A stretch of 21,193 bases of DNA from contig DHLW01000037.1 of the NCBI GenBank assembly GCA_002405485.1, positions 1-21,193 on the forward strand. Reading direction: 5' to 3'. The DNA is from Phycisphaerales bacterium UBA4658. Lineage in GTDB: Bacteria > Planctomycetota > Phycisphaerae > Phycisphaerales > UBA1924. Every line of letters starts with the position of its first letter. The first letter of the stretch is position 1. Positions 7,659 to 16,878 of this stretch are shown one piece after another. The translations under genes were made by a program, and so were the position numbers. The notes beneath the pieces were generated by a model. That model did no database searches and had not been told where the DNA came from. It saw only the letters and a list, made by a program, of their open reading frames with translations.

Positions 7659-8279
7659 TCATCGTGTCCATCGGCGCAGGACGACCGGGCGATGGAATGC
7701 GCCGTCGTCGCCGCCATGCTTGGCCAGCAGCGCGTGCAGCCGGGGGCTGTCGGCCGAGAGCATGGAGATGTGACCGCCGCCGACGGACACGCGTTGGATT
7801 CCGACGCCCTCGACGGCTGCCGGGCGCTCGAGCGTGTCAGCGTTCAACATCCAGAGCGTCAGCTCATCGCCAAGGCGCTCGACCTTGAGAAACTGGTGCA
7901 CCGGCACGACCAGGAATCCCACAGAGGTCACGAGCCGGTCACGCTCGGAACGAGCCAGGAACAGATCGAGATAGCGCGTGCCCGCGATCTCCGTCAGCGT
8001 GATCTCGACGGGCGTGGCGGCCTTGAACTGGCCGTCGTGGTGCACAACCACACTGCCCAGGAACATCCCGAGATCGCCACCGGCGTCGGCACGAATGATG
8101 GCGCGGACCTGGGTGGAGTCCGCAGGGTCTTTGGTGGCCCACTCGCCGACGAGGCCGGGGTCGTGGACGACCACCCCCACCGGGGGATCCCCTGCGGGAC
8201 GCATGACCGCTGAACCGCACCCGACGAGCCAGAGAGCCGCGGACACGCACCCCGCACACGCGAACATGCGGCTGAGCAT
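7659..8279 (-). CDS. Putative lipoprotein of unknown function
   Basis: This 206-residue protein has a lipoprotein signal peptide. The lipobox LVGC ends at Cys21 (AALWLVGC|GS), so the mature protein should be lipid-anchored, probably to the periplasmic face of a membrane. The body begins DPGLVGEWATKDPADSTQV, then alternates beta strands such as TRYLDLFLAR and DELTLWMLNAD. This pattern of 'GxW' start and repeated strands resembles small lipocalin-like or META-like barrels, but I cannot assign a family. GGAGG lies seven bases before the ATG. It follows aspA on the same strand by 27 bases and may be the last gene of the psd-pssA-aspA operon. It converges with the tRNA, 56 bases away. Confidence 0.75.
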   Translation of the reverse strand: MLSRMFACAGCVSAALWLVGCGSAVMRPAGDPPVGVVVHDPGLVGEWATKDPADSTQVRAIIRADAGGDLGMFLGSVVVHHDGQFKAATPVEITLTEIAGTRYLDLFLARSERDRLVTSVGFLVVPVHQFLKVERLGDELTLWMLNADTLERPAAVEGVGIQRVSVGGGHISMLSADSPRLHALLAKHGGDDGAFHRPVVLRRWTR

Positions 8280-8306
8280 GGGTGACCTCCTGAGCCCCTT
8301 GTGATT

Positions 8307-9739
<1,433 letters not shown>

Positions 9740-9743
<4 letters not shown>

Positions 9744-10660
9744 GGAGACACCGCCGGCTTGGTCTTGAGCTGACTGACGACCTCGGCCGCGGGCCGGCGC
9801 TGGATGCGGCGATAGGACCCGATGCTCAGCCCCGCCGTGAGCAGATACCCGACCGCCAGCACGCTCATCATCAGCCACATGTCCTTCACCGCGAGGGCGG
9901 CCATCGCCCCGACCCCGACGAGCATCGGCACGATCGCATGGCGCGACACACGCATCTTCTTGAAGCTGTACATCGGGATGCGGCTGATCATCCACAGCCC
10001 GATGAGCACCGTGTAGCCCACGACCACGCCCACGACCCAGGGAGCCGCGGCGGCGGCCGAGGCGTCGGCACGCCCGGGCTGCGGTGATTCGGGCATGCCC
10101 AGCCACGGCCTCCAGGTGGACTGCACCGTCACGGAGTACGCAAGCATCACCGGAACCATGACCGCCGCGCCGGCGGCGGGCGTGGGCAGACCGGTGAAGA
10201 ACCGGGAGCGCACGATCGTGTCACGCTGCTCTTCGGCCGAGGGAGGCGACGTGGACGGACCCTGCCCGGGCTTGACGCGCACGCCCGCGGTGAACCGCGC
10301 CAGCCGCATCGCGCTGCAGAGCGCAAAGGTGGTGACGGCGACCAGCCCGAACCACCCCTGATCCTTGAGCATCCACTGATGCAGGAGCACCGCAGGGGCC
10401 ACGCCAAAGGACAGGAAGTCGCTCAGCGAGTCGAGCACCTCGCCAAAGGGGCTCGTGACCTTGAGCAGACGGGCGGCCCGGCCGTCGAGCCCATCGAACA
10501 CCGCGCTCAAGAGCACGGCGAACATGGCTCGGTCCCAGTCCCCCTTCAGGCTGTAGTGCAGCGAGGCCAGTCCGCAGCAGAGCGCGACGGTCGTGAGCAT
10601 GTTCGGAACAAACAACCGAACCGGCACAGTCCGCTTGCGATGCGGGTAGTGGATGAACAT
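9740..10660 (-). CDS. pssA: CDP-diacylglycerol-serine O-phosphatidyltransferase
   Basis: This 306-residue integral membrane enzyme joins serine to CDP-diacylglycerol to give phosphatidylserine. The CDP-alcohol phosphatidyltransferase motif is complete: D56, D59-G60, A63-R64, G73, D77 and D81 in VFDGLDGRAAR...FGEVLDSLSD. Hydrophobic segments before and after it (NMLTTVALCCGLASL, FLSFGVAPAVLL, and several near residues 160-290) fit the six-helix fold. It begins three bases after the psd stop codon, with GGGGAGG eight bases before the ATG. Its product is therefore the substrate of its operon partner. The C-terminal third is longer than in minimal PssA proteins and carries additional hydrophobic segments. 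Confidence 0.93.
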
Positions 10661-10663
10661 CGC

Positions 10664-11512
10664 TCAGACCTCCCCAGCGTGCGGCCGGCTCGTGCGCGGG
10701 GATTCGGGAGGTCCGTCAAGGACCGCGAAGATCGTCTCCCCCGCGACCGTGCGATCGCCGACCTTGACCAGCGGGACGACCCCGCGTGGAAGATACACGT
10801 CGACCCGGGAACCGAAGCGGATCAGCCCGAAACGCTGCCCGGCCTTGAGCGCCGCGCCCTCGCCGACCCGGCAGACGATCCGCCGGGCAATGAGCCCGGC
10901 GATCTGCACGCACGCGATGCGCCGCCCACCGGCGGGCTTCAGGATGATGCCCATCCGCTCGTTGTGCTCGCTGGCCTTGTCGAGCGCGGCGTTGAAGAAC
11001 TTGCCCGGTGTGTAGACCGTGCGATCGACAACCCCCTGCACCGGGGCGCGGTTCACGTGCACGTTGAACACGTTCATGAACACGCTCACCCGCGTCGTCG
11101 CCGCCGACTCCGCCTCGCTCATGCCCAGTTCACCCGGGGGCCTGGCGGGTCCGACGAAGCTGATCACCCCGTCGGCGGGGCAGATGACCAGCGCGACACC
11201 GTCGGTCCGCTCCGGAATGCGCCGCTGCGGGTCGCGAAAGAACCAGATCGCCCAGAGGCAGAGCAGGCACGTCACCGCGCTCGCCGCGCTCGCCGCCACC
11301 GGACCCAGCCACCATCCCGCGGCCGTGACGATGGCGACGCTCACAAGCACAAAAGCGACGATGATGGGAACGCCCTCGGGCGCGATGATCGACGCCGGGT
11401 CGTCCTGGCGGGCTCGAAGCGGGACCGACCGATCGGCCCGGTCGTCTCCGCCCGGCGAGGGCGAGTTGCTGACGCCGGAGGAAGTGTCGGGAGTGGTCGC
11501 GGATGTGGTCAC
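10664..11512 (-). CDS. psd: Phosphatidylserine decarboxylase proenzyme
   Basis: This 282-residue protein is the short-form phosphatidylserine decarboxylase that makes phosphatidylethanolamine. Self-cleavage at Gly234-Ser235 in [16 protein letters not shown] would release an alpha chain with an N-terminal pyruvoyl group. Other family blocks are [41 protein letters not shown] and [16 protein letters not shown]. Two hydrophobic segments at about 50-90 anchor it to the membrane. The first 40 residues are Ser/Thr/Pro-rich and probably disordered. The start is a GTG (11510-11512) with only a weak ribosome site, so the exact start is uncertain. It is the first gene of the psd-pssA-aspA unit. Confidence 0.93.
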   Translation of the reverse strand: MTTSATTPDTSSGVSNSPSPGGDDRADRSVPLRARQDDPASIIAPEGVPIIVAFVLVSVAIVTAAGWWLGPVAASAASAVTCLLCLWAIWFFRDPQRRIPERTDGVALVICPADGVISFVGPARPPGELGMSEAESAATTRVSVFMNVFNVHVNRAPVQGVVDRTVYTPGKFFNAALDKASEHNERMGIILKPAGGRRIACVQIAGLIARRIVCRVGEGAALKAGQRFGLIRFGSRVDVYLPRGVVPLVKVGDRTVAGETIFAVLDGPPESPRTSRPHAGEV

Positions 11513-11573
11513 GCCGGGAGTTTAGGGCTTTTCCCTCGGGCTGTCTGGAATCGAGCGGCCAAGTGGCAAAGGG

Positions 11574-11582
11574 TGATAGACT
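11574..11582 (+). promoter_or_regulatory. Possible extended -10 promoter for the cysteine dioxygenase gene
   Basis: TGATAGACT fits an extended -10 box (TG-N-TAGACT). No good -35 box is seen 16-18 bases upstream, as expected for an extended -10 promoter. The transcript would start near 11589, about 40 bases before the ATG. It lies in the 116-base gap between divergent psd and this gene. Confidence 0.35.
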
Positions 11583-11628
11583 CTCGGTCAGAGGTCGTGC
11601 ACGCGCCGCACGCGCATCACCACAATCA

Positions 11629-12234
11629 ATGCCCGCACCACACACGCCCAGCATCGTCTCGCCCCTGCCCGTCGGACCCGTCAAGGTGAACCCCGCGGTC
11701 GCGGCGTTTCCCAAGCTCGCCAAGCTCATCGCCTACCTCGACGGACTCACGACTCGCGCGAATCTGTCGACGCTGGACTCTCTGCTGCGCGAGCAGCGGC
11801 TGTCGCTGGAGGATTTTCGACCCGCGATCATGTTCGGTCTTCGCGGCTACAAGCGGAACACCATCAGCCGGAGCGATCACTACGAACTCCTGGCCCTCTG
11901 CTGGCGCTCGGGGCACTGCACCCCGATCCACGATCATCAGGGCGTGAGCTGCGCCTTCCGCGTCATCCACGGCCAGGGAACAGAGATCCGCTTCGCACGG
12001 TCGGCCTCTGGACAGGTGATCCCGGAGCAGTCTCGGATCATGCCGCCGGAGTTTGTGTGCTCCGCCGATGAGCCCGACATCCACCAGATCGTCAACGCTC
12101 AGGCCGCGGACCATGATCTGGTGACGCTGCACATCTACTCCCCCCCCATCCGGCACATGAACACCTATCGCCCGGTGGAGCCCAGGGAGCGGCTGGACGT
12201 GTACGGCTCAGACGATGAGTCGGTCGTCATCTGA
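11629..12234 (+). CDS. Cysteine dioxygenase type I-like protein
   Basis: This 201-residue cupin matches cysteine dioxygenase, which oxidises cysteine to cysteine sulfinate with a mononuclear iron. From my memory of the rat enzyme, the iron ligands align as His101 and His103 (CTPIHDHQGVSC) and His152 (DIHQIVN). The substrate-carboxylate arginine aligns with Arg76 in YKRN. Cys108 and Tyr170 (LHIYSPP) fall on the Cys93 and Tyr157 positions that form the thioether cofactor in mammals. I chose the ATG at 11629 because the frame upstream of it reads like non-coding sequence; the ribosome site is weak. The gene ends three bases from the rlmN stop codon, in convergent orientation. A related thiol dioxygenase is possible. 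Confidence 0.85.
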   Translation: MPAPHTPSIVSPLPVGPVKVNPAVAAFPKLAKLIAYLDGLTTRANLSTLDSLLREQRLSLEDFRPAIMFGLRGYKRNTISRSDHYELLALCWRSGHCTPIHDHQGVSCAFRVIHGQGTEIRFARSASGQVIPEQSRIMPPEFVCSADEPDIHQIVNAQAADHDLVTLHIYSPPIRHMNTYRPVEPRERLDVYGSDDESVVI

Positions 12235-12237
12235 CAG

Positions 12238-13461
12238 CTATCCCCGTGCGTCGGTCGGAGCGACACCCCGCACGGCCAGAGGCACCGGGCGCCGGCGGTG
12301 CGCCAGGTTGCCCAACTGGCCGCACGCGGCCATCGTGTCACGCCCCTTGGTCCGTCGACGCTTGGCATAGCACCCGGCATCCGTGAGCCAGGCCAGGAAC
12401 TGATCGACGCTCTGCTCGTCCGGGGCCGGCCACGGAGAGTGCTCCCGCGGGTTGTAGGGAATGAGATTCACCAGCCCGTGCAGCGGCGGGCGGCCCGCAT
12501 AGGGGCCCGCTCCGGTCACGAACTCCCCGACCTGCCGGGCGTGCTCGGGACGATCATTCACACCCGGGATGAGCACATACTCGATGCACAGCTTGGCTGC
12601 GCCGTATATGGGCCACTGCTCCAGCGCGCCTCGGAGCGCCGACAGGTCATACCGGCGATTGATGGGCATGATCTCGCCGCGCACCTGGTCGTTCGGCGCG
12701 TTCAGCGAGATCGCCAGGTTCAGCCGATGCCAGCCGGGCTTGCGCACCTGCTCGGCAAGGGCCATGATGCCGTCGACGCGCCCGACGGTCGAGATCGTCA
12801 CCTTGCTCATCGGCAGATTCGGCCCGTTGCGATCGGTGAGCACCGCGATCGCGTCGATCACGGCGGAGAGATTGTCCATCGGCTCGCCCATGCCCATGAA
12901 CACCACGTTGCGAATCGTCGGGCACCCGGGTCGATCGGGCAGGTCACCGGACACCAGATGGCGAGCCGCGAACCACTGCCGCACGATCTCCCCGGGTGTC
13001 AGGTTCCGCACCAGGCCCATCTGCGCCGTCTGGCAGAAGCCGCACCCCATGGCGCACCCCACCTGAGATGAGACGCACAGCGTGTGCGTGAGCACCCGCT
13101 TCTTCCCGATCATCGGGATCAGCACCGATTCGGTCTCCAACTCCGCGCCGGGCGCGGCCCGGTCATACACACCCGCCTCCGCCGGACCGAGCACAAGCGT
13201 GAACTTGCGCACACGGCCCTCGCCGGACTCCGACACATGCACGCGCCCGATCCGAGGCGGGTCGCAGATCAGGCCCGGCTGCCGAAGCACACCCGTACGG
13301 AACAGCGAGCGATACCGCTCGATCGCCCCCGAAACACCACCCTTCAGTCCTGAATCGGCGCACGCCTTCGCATAGACGTCAGAGGTCAGTCCGAATGGAC
13401 GATTTTCAATCGTGTTCTCAGAGGCGACCATCAGGGAAAACCCGGAATCCTCAGTCTGCAC
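12238..13461 (-). CDS. rlmN: Radical SAM 23S rRNA adenine-2503 C2-methyltransferase (RlmN family)
   Basis: This 407-residue radical SAM protein carries the [4Fe-4S] motif CAMGCGFC, with cysteines 136, 140 and 143, inside LCVSSQVGCAMGCGFCQTAQ. It is followed by MGLVRNLTPGEIVRQ and VVFMGMGEPMDN, both typical of RlmN/Cfr. The C-terminal DTMAACGQL carries the cysteine that is methylated during catalysis. RlmN methylates A2503 of 23S rRNA and A37 of some tRNAs. GTG at 13459-13461 is taken as start because GGGGGGAGG lies five bases upstream; an ATG ten codons further in has no such site. The N-terminal 110 residues are divergent and I cannot match them to the usual RlmN domain, so a Cfr-like paralogue is an alternative. 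Confidence 0.88.
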   Translation of the reverse strand: MQTEDSGFSLMVASENTIENRPFGLTSDVYAKACADSGLKGGVSGAIERYRSLFRTGVLRQPGLICDPPRIGRVHVSESGEGRVRKFTLVLGPAEAGVYDRAAPGAELETESVLIPMIGKKRVLTHTLCVSSQVGCAMGCGFCQTAQMGLVRNLTPGEIVRQWFAARHLVSGDLPDRPGCPTIRNVVFMGMGEPMDNLSAVIDAIAVLTDRNGPNLPMSKVTISTVGRVDGIMALAEQVRKPGWHRLNLAISLNAPNDQVRGEIMPINRRYDLSALRGALEQWPIYGAAKLCIEYVLIPGVNDRPEHARQVGEFVTGAGPYAGRPPLHGLVNLIPYNPREHSPWPAPDEQSVDQFLAWLTDAGCYAKRRRTKGRDTMAACGQLGNLAHRRRPVPLAVRGVAPTDARG

Positions 13462-13662
13462 GAGGACCTCCCCCCACTGTCTTGATGAGTTTGGTCCGCC
13501 ACGTGCCGATGCACAGGGATGGCCCCAGTTCTCTCGGCCAAGACGCCGAGATGCCGGGCTCCATTCTAGGAAGCGATCCGGTACCGCTCGAGGGGATACC
13601 GGACACGCACCTCCTGGGGGCGCCATCGATCTGTTGGCGGCCCCCCTTGCCGTGCGTCTCCA
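13462..13662. other. Intergenic leader between anmK and rlmN (201 bases)
   Basis: On the minus strand this gap holds a TAGAAT hexamer (13568-13563) that could be a -10 box for rlmN, but the -35 position (TCGAGC) is poor. An inverted repeat TCTCGGC (13532-13538) and GCCGAGA (13545-13551) with a six-base loop follows it towards rlmN. No T run follows the hairpin, so it may be a leader element rather than a terminator. Confidence 0.3.
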
Positions 13663-14754
13663 TCACGGCGTGCACCACACGCCTGCGATCGGGGCGAAGT
13701 CCGGTACGTGTGTCACCCTTGGAAGCGTGATCGGAACTCGATCGGCGCACAGCGCGCCAAGCACGGCCATCTCCGCGGCCTCGCGGAAAGAGCCGGGGAG
13801 TCCGGCGTCATCCGTCGCCGCCACGGGCGCACTCGACGACAATCGGATGGCTCGCACGAGTGCGGCGTTGTTCACGCCGCCGCCGGCCAGCAGCACGCGT
13901 TGCACACCATCGACGCGACGGGCGATGGTGGCCCCCAAGCCCTGGCACGCGGTCGCACAAAGGTCGGGCGCACTCACCGCCGTCTGCCAGCGGCGGATCC
14001 AGTCGGCTGTCTCGTCGCCCGTCCCGAGCGATCGCCTCGAACTCGACTGGCCGCGCAGGGCACGCACAAGATCGTCGAGCGCCGCCGGATGCACCCGCCC
14101 GCCGAGCGCGGCACGTCCCCCATCGTCGAAGGGCGCTCTGAGCACGACCCGGGCGAGTTCGTCCAGCACGTGGTTGCAGGCGCACACGTCGAAGCCGTCG
14201 ATATCGGTGATCGGCGAGCCGACCGCCGGCAAGAGAGTGATGTTGCAGAACCCCCCGAGGTTCACCACCGCCGCCGAGCCGGAAGACCGGAAGAACAGCC
14301 AGTCGGCCAGCGGCGTGATGGGCGCGCCCTGTCCCCCGCGGGCGACGTCCGCCGAACGCAGATCGGTGACGACGGGCGTGCCGAGCTCCATCGCCAGCGT
14401 GGGCGCACTGAAGAGCTGCCAGGTCAGCGGGGGCTGGTGGAAGACGGTCTGCCCGTGCACGCACACGAAGTCGATGCGTTCATCCTGCACAAGCGACCGG
14501 ACCGCCTCGGCGTGCAGAAGGGCAAAGTCCCGGGTGATCCGCGCGATCTCGCCGCTGGTCATGGGCCGCTGCTCGGCGATGGCCCGGAGATCATCCGCAA
14601 GCCGGCCCAGTGCGCGGGAGACACCGCGGACGAATCGCGGGGTCAGATCCAGACCACGGCCACAAAGCCGCACCAGCGCCACGTCGAGCGCGTCGATACT
14701 CGTCCCGGTCATGCACCCGACCGCGAGGCGCACTTGGCCAGATGGGTCGCTCAC
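13663..14754 (-). CDS. anmK: Anhydro-N-acetylmuramic acid kinase, divergent
   Basis: This 363-residue sugar kinase of the ASKHA fold phosphorylates and opens 1,6-anhydro-MurNAc during peptidoglycan recycling. Family blocks are AVGCMTGTSIDALDVALV (11-28), DFVCVHGQTVFHQPP, APITPLADWLFF, VVNLGGFCNITLLP and LLAGGGVNNAALVRA. The length fits the usual 370 or so residues. The active-site loop, normally FDTGPGN, reads FDVCACNHVLDEL. The catalytic aspartate is retained but the Gly-Pro-Gly is changed, so activity or specificity could differ. The start is a GTG whose GTGA overlaps the stop codon of the upstream secreted-protein gene, so the pair is translationally coupled. It lies 201 bases before rlmN. 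Confidence 0.88.
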   Translation of the reverse strand: MSDPSGQVRLAVGCMTGTSIDALDVALVRLCGRGLDLTPRFVRGVSRALGRLADDLRAIAEQRPMTSGEIARITRDFALLHAEAVRSLVQDERIDFVCVHGQTVFHQPPLTWQLFSAPTLAMELGTPVVTDLRSADVARGGQGAPITPLADWLFFRSSGSAAVVNLGGFCNITLLPAVGSPITDIDGFDVCACNHVLDELARVVLRAPFDDGGRAALGGRVHPAALDDLVRALRGQSSSRRSLGTGDETADWIRRWQTAVSAPDLCATACQGLGATIARRVDGVQRVLLAGGGVNNAALVRAIRLSSSAPVAATDDAGLPGSFREAAEMAVLGALCADRVPITLPRVTHVPDFAPIAGVWCTP

Positions 14755-15827
14755 GGCTTTGGGGCATCCGCCGGGGACTTCTGGGGAGCCGTCTCCGCGG
14801 CCGGAGCCGGGGGTGTGGCCGGAGGTGGGGCCGGAGGTGGGGCCGGGGGTGGGGCCGGAGCCACAGCCGGGGCCTGTGAGCCGCGCGTTGCGTCGTCCTT
14901 CAGGGTGAGTGTGCTGGCGCCGATGAGATCCGACTGCATCGGCACGCCGTCACGCTCGAAGCGGGTGCGGATCGAGTCGTTGCGCGTCTGCTTGAGCAGC
15001 CGAGCCCGAGCGGTGTCCCACAGATACTGGCTGTCCACGCGCATGTCCAGGAAGGCGACGGGCTTGCCCTGGAAGTCCTCGGGCTTGCCCGATGCCCGGG
15101 TCTTGCCGGAGACGGTGGCGATGTCGCCGGCGACCGACTCCAGCGTCCGCGTCTCCCACACTGCGCACTCGGTGGCCCGTGCATACGCGTGCATCCGGTA
15201 GTACCACGGCTCGCCGATCGGATGCATGGCGCCGTCGCTCTTGAGCGTGAACGCCGGACCGAAGTTCGCCCGGAAGAGCTCCTTGTCCAGGTATCTGCGG
15301 AAGATCGGCCAGGCGGGCTCGGCCTTGATGGCGTCGGGGAAGGTGATCGATGTGGTCTCGCCCCCGGTCGAGATGTTGAGCCGCGCCGTCACGCCCACGA
15401 GCGGGCGGAATCGGTCGTAGATCGAGCGTGCCGCGGGGTCATTGTCCGGGGGTGTCGGACTTGTCAGGTCCACCGGCACCATCCGGTTCTGAAAGTCGAT
15501 CCAGACCCGGAACGACTCGAAGGTCGCGTCGACGATGCTTCCGGAGGTGGTGTCGGCAGCGACGGTGAAGCGGACGTCGACCTCCTGGATGCTCTTGGTG
15601 AGCGTCGCGGGCTGGTCGGGTTTGTCGACACGTGTGAGCGTCTCGTCGGTCTCCAGCCGAAACACGTAGCGCAGCTCCTCGCCGGTCTTGAGCCGGGCGG
15701 TCGCCTGCAGGAGCTTCTGGGCGCACGCCGACCGCACGGGCAAGGCGATCGCGAGCATCGCCAGGACCAAGGCGAAGGCAAGCCCGAACCGGTCGGTCCT
15801 CAGGGATGCAGAACGCAGCGAACTCAT
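14751..15827 (-). CDS. Secreted protein of unknown function with proline-rich tail
   Basis: This 358-residue protein has a signal peptide (hydrophobic FGLAFALVLAMLAIALPV, likely cleavage after ACA near residue 36). A 270-residue beta-rich domain follows, beginning LKTGEELRYVFRLETDETL, with repeated phrases such as EVDVRFTVAADTTSGSIVDA and RLNISTGGETTSI. The pattern resembles planctomycete secreted proteins of the DUF6263 type, but that is recall, not a search. The last 40 residues are Ala/Pro-rich (APAPPPAPPPAPPPATPPAP), encoded by a tandem repeat. GGAGG seven bases before the ATG at 15825-15827 sets the start; the frame is open further upstream to 15914. Its stop overlaps the anmK start, so a cell-envelope role is plausible but unproven. 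Confidence 0.75.
   Translation of the reverse strand: MSSLRSASLRTDRFGLAFALVLAMLAIALPVRSACAQKLLQATARLKTGEELRYVFRLETDETLTRVDKPDQPATLTKSIQEVDVRFTVAADTTSGSIVDATFESFRVWIDFQNRMVPVDLTSPTPPDNDPAARSIYDRFRPLVGVTARLNISTGGETTSITFPDAIKAEPAWPIFRRYLDKELFRANFGPAFTLKSDGAMHPIGEPWYYRMHAYARATECAVWETRTLESVAGDIATVSGKTRASGKPEDFQGKPVAFLDMRVDSQYLWDTARARLLKQTRNDSIRTRFERDGVPMQSDLIGASTLTLKDDATRGSQAPAVAPAPPPAPPPAPPPATPPAPAAETAPQKSPADAPKP
14813..14860. repeat. Tandem 12-base repeat, four copies
   Basis: Four adjacent 12-base units read GTGTGGCCGGAG, GTGGGGCCGGAG, GTGGGGCCGGGG and GTGGGGCCGGAG on the plus strand. On the minus strand they encode the repeated Ala/Pro tetrapeptides of the C-terminal tail of the secreted protein. 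Unit length is a multiple of three, so copy-number change would keep the frame. Confidence 0.85.
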
Positions 15828-15929
15828 CGCCGGCCTCCAACGTCTGCGGGAGCCGGTCACCCGGGCGGCGGACGCCCTCAAGCCGGCTTCCCTCGATGCG
15901 ATTCCCCCCAGCATACCTGCGATCGCTCC

Positions 15930-16793
15930 TCAGCGGGACCCTGTTGGCGTCGAGCCTGCGCGGACGCCGGGCTCCAGCATCGCGCCTGAGCGCCCGGCCG
16001 GGGCGATCATCACCCGGGGCAGGAGCGAACCCTCGCCTGAGCGCAGCTCCGCCCCCTCCCGCCCCAGCGCCCGAGACCGGGCCCCGGAACGACGCAGGGA
16101 CCAGCCGACGCGGATCACGTCGGCGAGCATGCGCGGCGCATCGCGCCGGACGTTCAGCGTGGACTCCCGCGGGTTGTTCCAGCTCACGGGAACCTCGCGG
16201 ATCACCGCGCCCAGACGATCGGCCAAAAGCAGCGCCTCGACGTCAAAGGCAAACCCCGAGATCGTCAGCTTGCCGAAGATCGGCCCGACCGTCCAGCGCT
16301 TGAAGACCTTGAATCCGCACTGGGTGTCGCTGACGGCCGGGAGAACGTGCGAGGTGAGCTTGGGGAACAGGTCCCCGAGCATGCGCCGATGCAGCGGGCG
16401 TGCGATCGCCGACGTCGACTGCGCCGACCGCCGAGACCCGATGATCACGTCCGCGTCCTGGGCACGCTCGGCGACCAGCCGCAGATGCTCGATGTGCGTG
16501 GAGTGGTCGGCGTCCAGGAACATGGCCCAGTCCCCGCCGGCCGCGAGCATGCCGGTCCGGACCGCCCCCCCCTTGCCCCGATTGGCCGGGTGCCGAAGCA
16601 GGCGAACCGTGGGAAACCGCTCGGCGACGATCCGCGGGGTGTGGTCAAGGCTGGCGTCGTCGACGACGATGACCTCGTGCATCAGCCGCTCGGCATGCAC
16701 GAACGCGAACACCTCCTCCAGCGTCGACGCGATCGACGACCCGGCGTTGTACGCGGGAATCACGATGGAGATGGACCGCAGCGCCGTACCCAT
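15930..16793 (-). CDS. Family 2 glycosyltransferase, dolichyl/polyprenyl-phosphate sugar synthase-like
   Basis: This 287-residue cytoplasmic GT-A enzyme begins ISIVIPAYNAGSSIASTLEE. It has the donor-binding aspartates in VIVVDDASLDHT and a DxD motif D94-A-D96 in AMFLDADHSTH. NRGKGGAVRTGMLAA, SDTQCGFKVFKRW and GFAFDVEALLLADR mark the DPM1/Alg5 (GT2) subgroup, which transfers a sugar from a nucleotide donor to a polyprenyl phosphate. I see no membrane segment, so it resembles the soluble dolichyl-phosphate glucosyl- or mannosyltransferase forms. The C-terminal 50 residues are Arg/Gly-rich and probably flexible. It follows ccoS by 85 bases on the same strand; the ribosome site is weak. Donor and acceptor cannot be read from the sequence. 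Confidence 0.88.
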   Translation of the reverse strand: MGTALRSISIVIPAYNAGSSIASTLEEVFAFVHAERLMHEVIVVDDASLDHTPRIVAERFPTVRLLRHPANRGKGGAVRTGMLAAGGDWAMFLDADHSTHIEHLRLVAERAQDADVIIGSRRSAQSTSAIARPLHRRMLGDLFPKLTSHVLPAVSDTQCGFKVFKRWTVGPIFGKLTISGFAFDVEALLLADRLGAVIREVPVSWNNPRESTLNVRRDAPRMLADVIRVGWSLRRSGARSRALGREGAELRSGEGSLLPRVMIAPAGRSGAMLEPGVRAGSTPTGSR

Positions 16794-16878
16794 GGGTGAG
16801 CGGATTCGTGGCGGGCGCCCCGATCAACGCCGCGGGGACCAGCGATCGCTCCGCTGAGCAGAATCGCGCCGCCGCGGC

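Noticed and set aside
7455..8213. A plus-strand frame containing the phrase CNGSTSDSDSLSLGSNPRSPT
   Set aside because: This is the well-known false translation of a tRNA gene, here tRNA-Gln at 7532-7602, continued antisense to the lipoprotein gene.
9744..10106. N-terminal extension of aspA through pssA
   Set aside because: The extra residues are the out-of-frame shadow of PssA. The ATG overlapping the pssA stop gives the normal aspartase N-terminus.
13451..13663. A possible 70-residue minus-strand gene starting at an ATG overlapping the anmK stop
   Set aside because: It has no ribosome site, its composition is like non-coding GC-rich DNA, and it overlaps the well-supported GTG start and Shine-Dalgarno of rlmN. 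I treat the stretch as a leader region.
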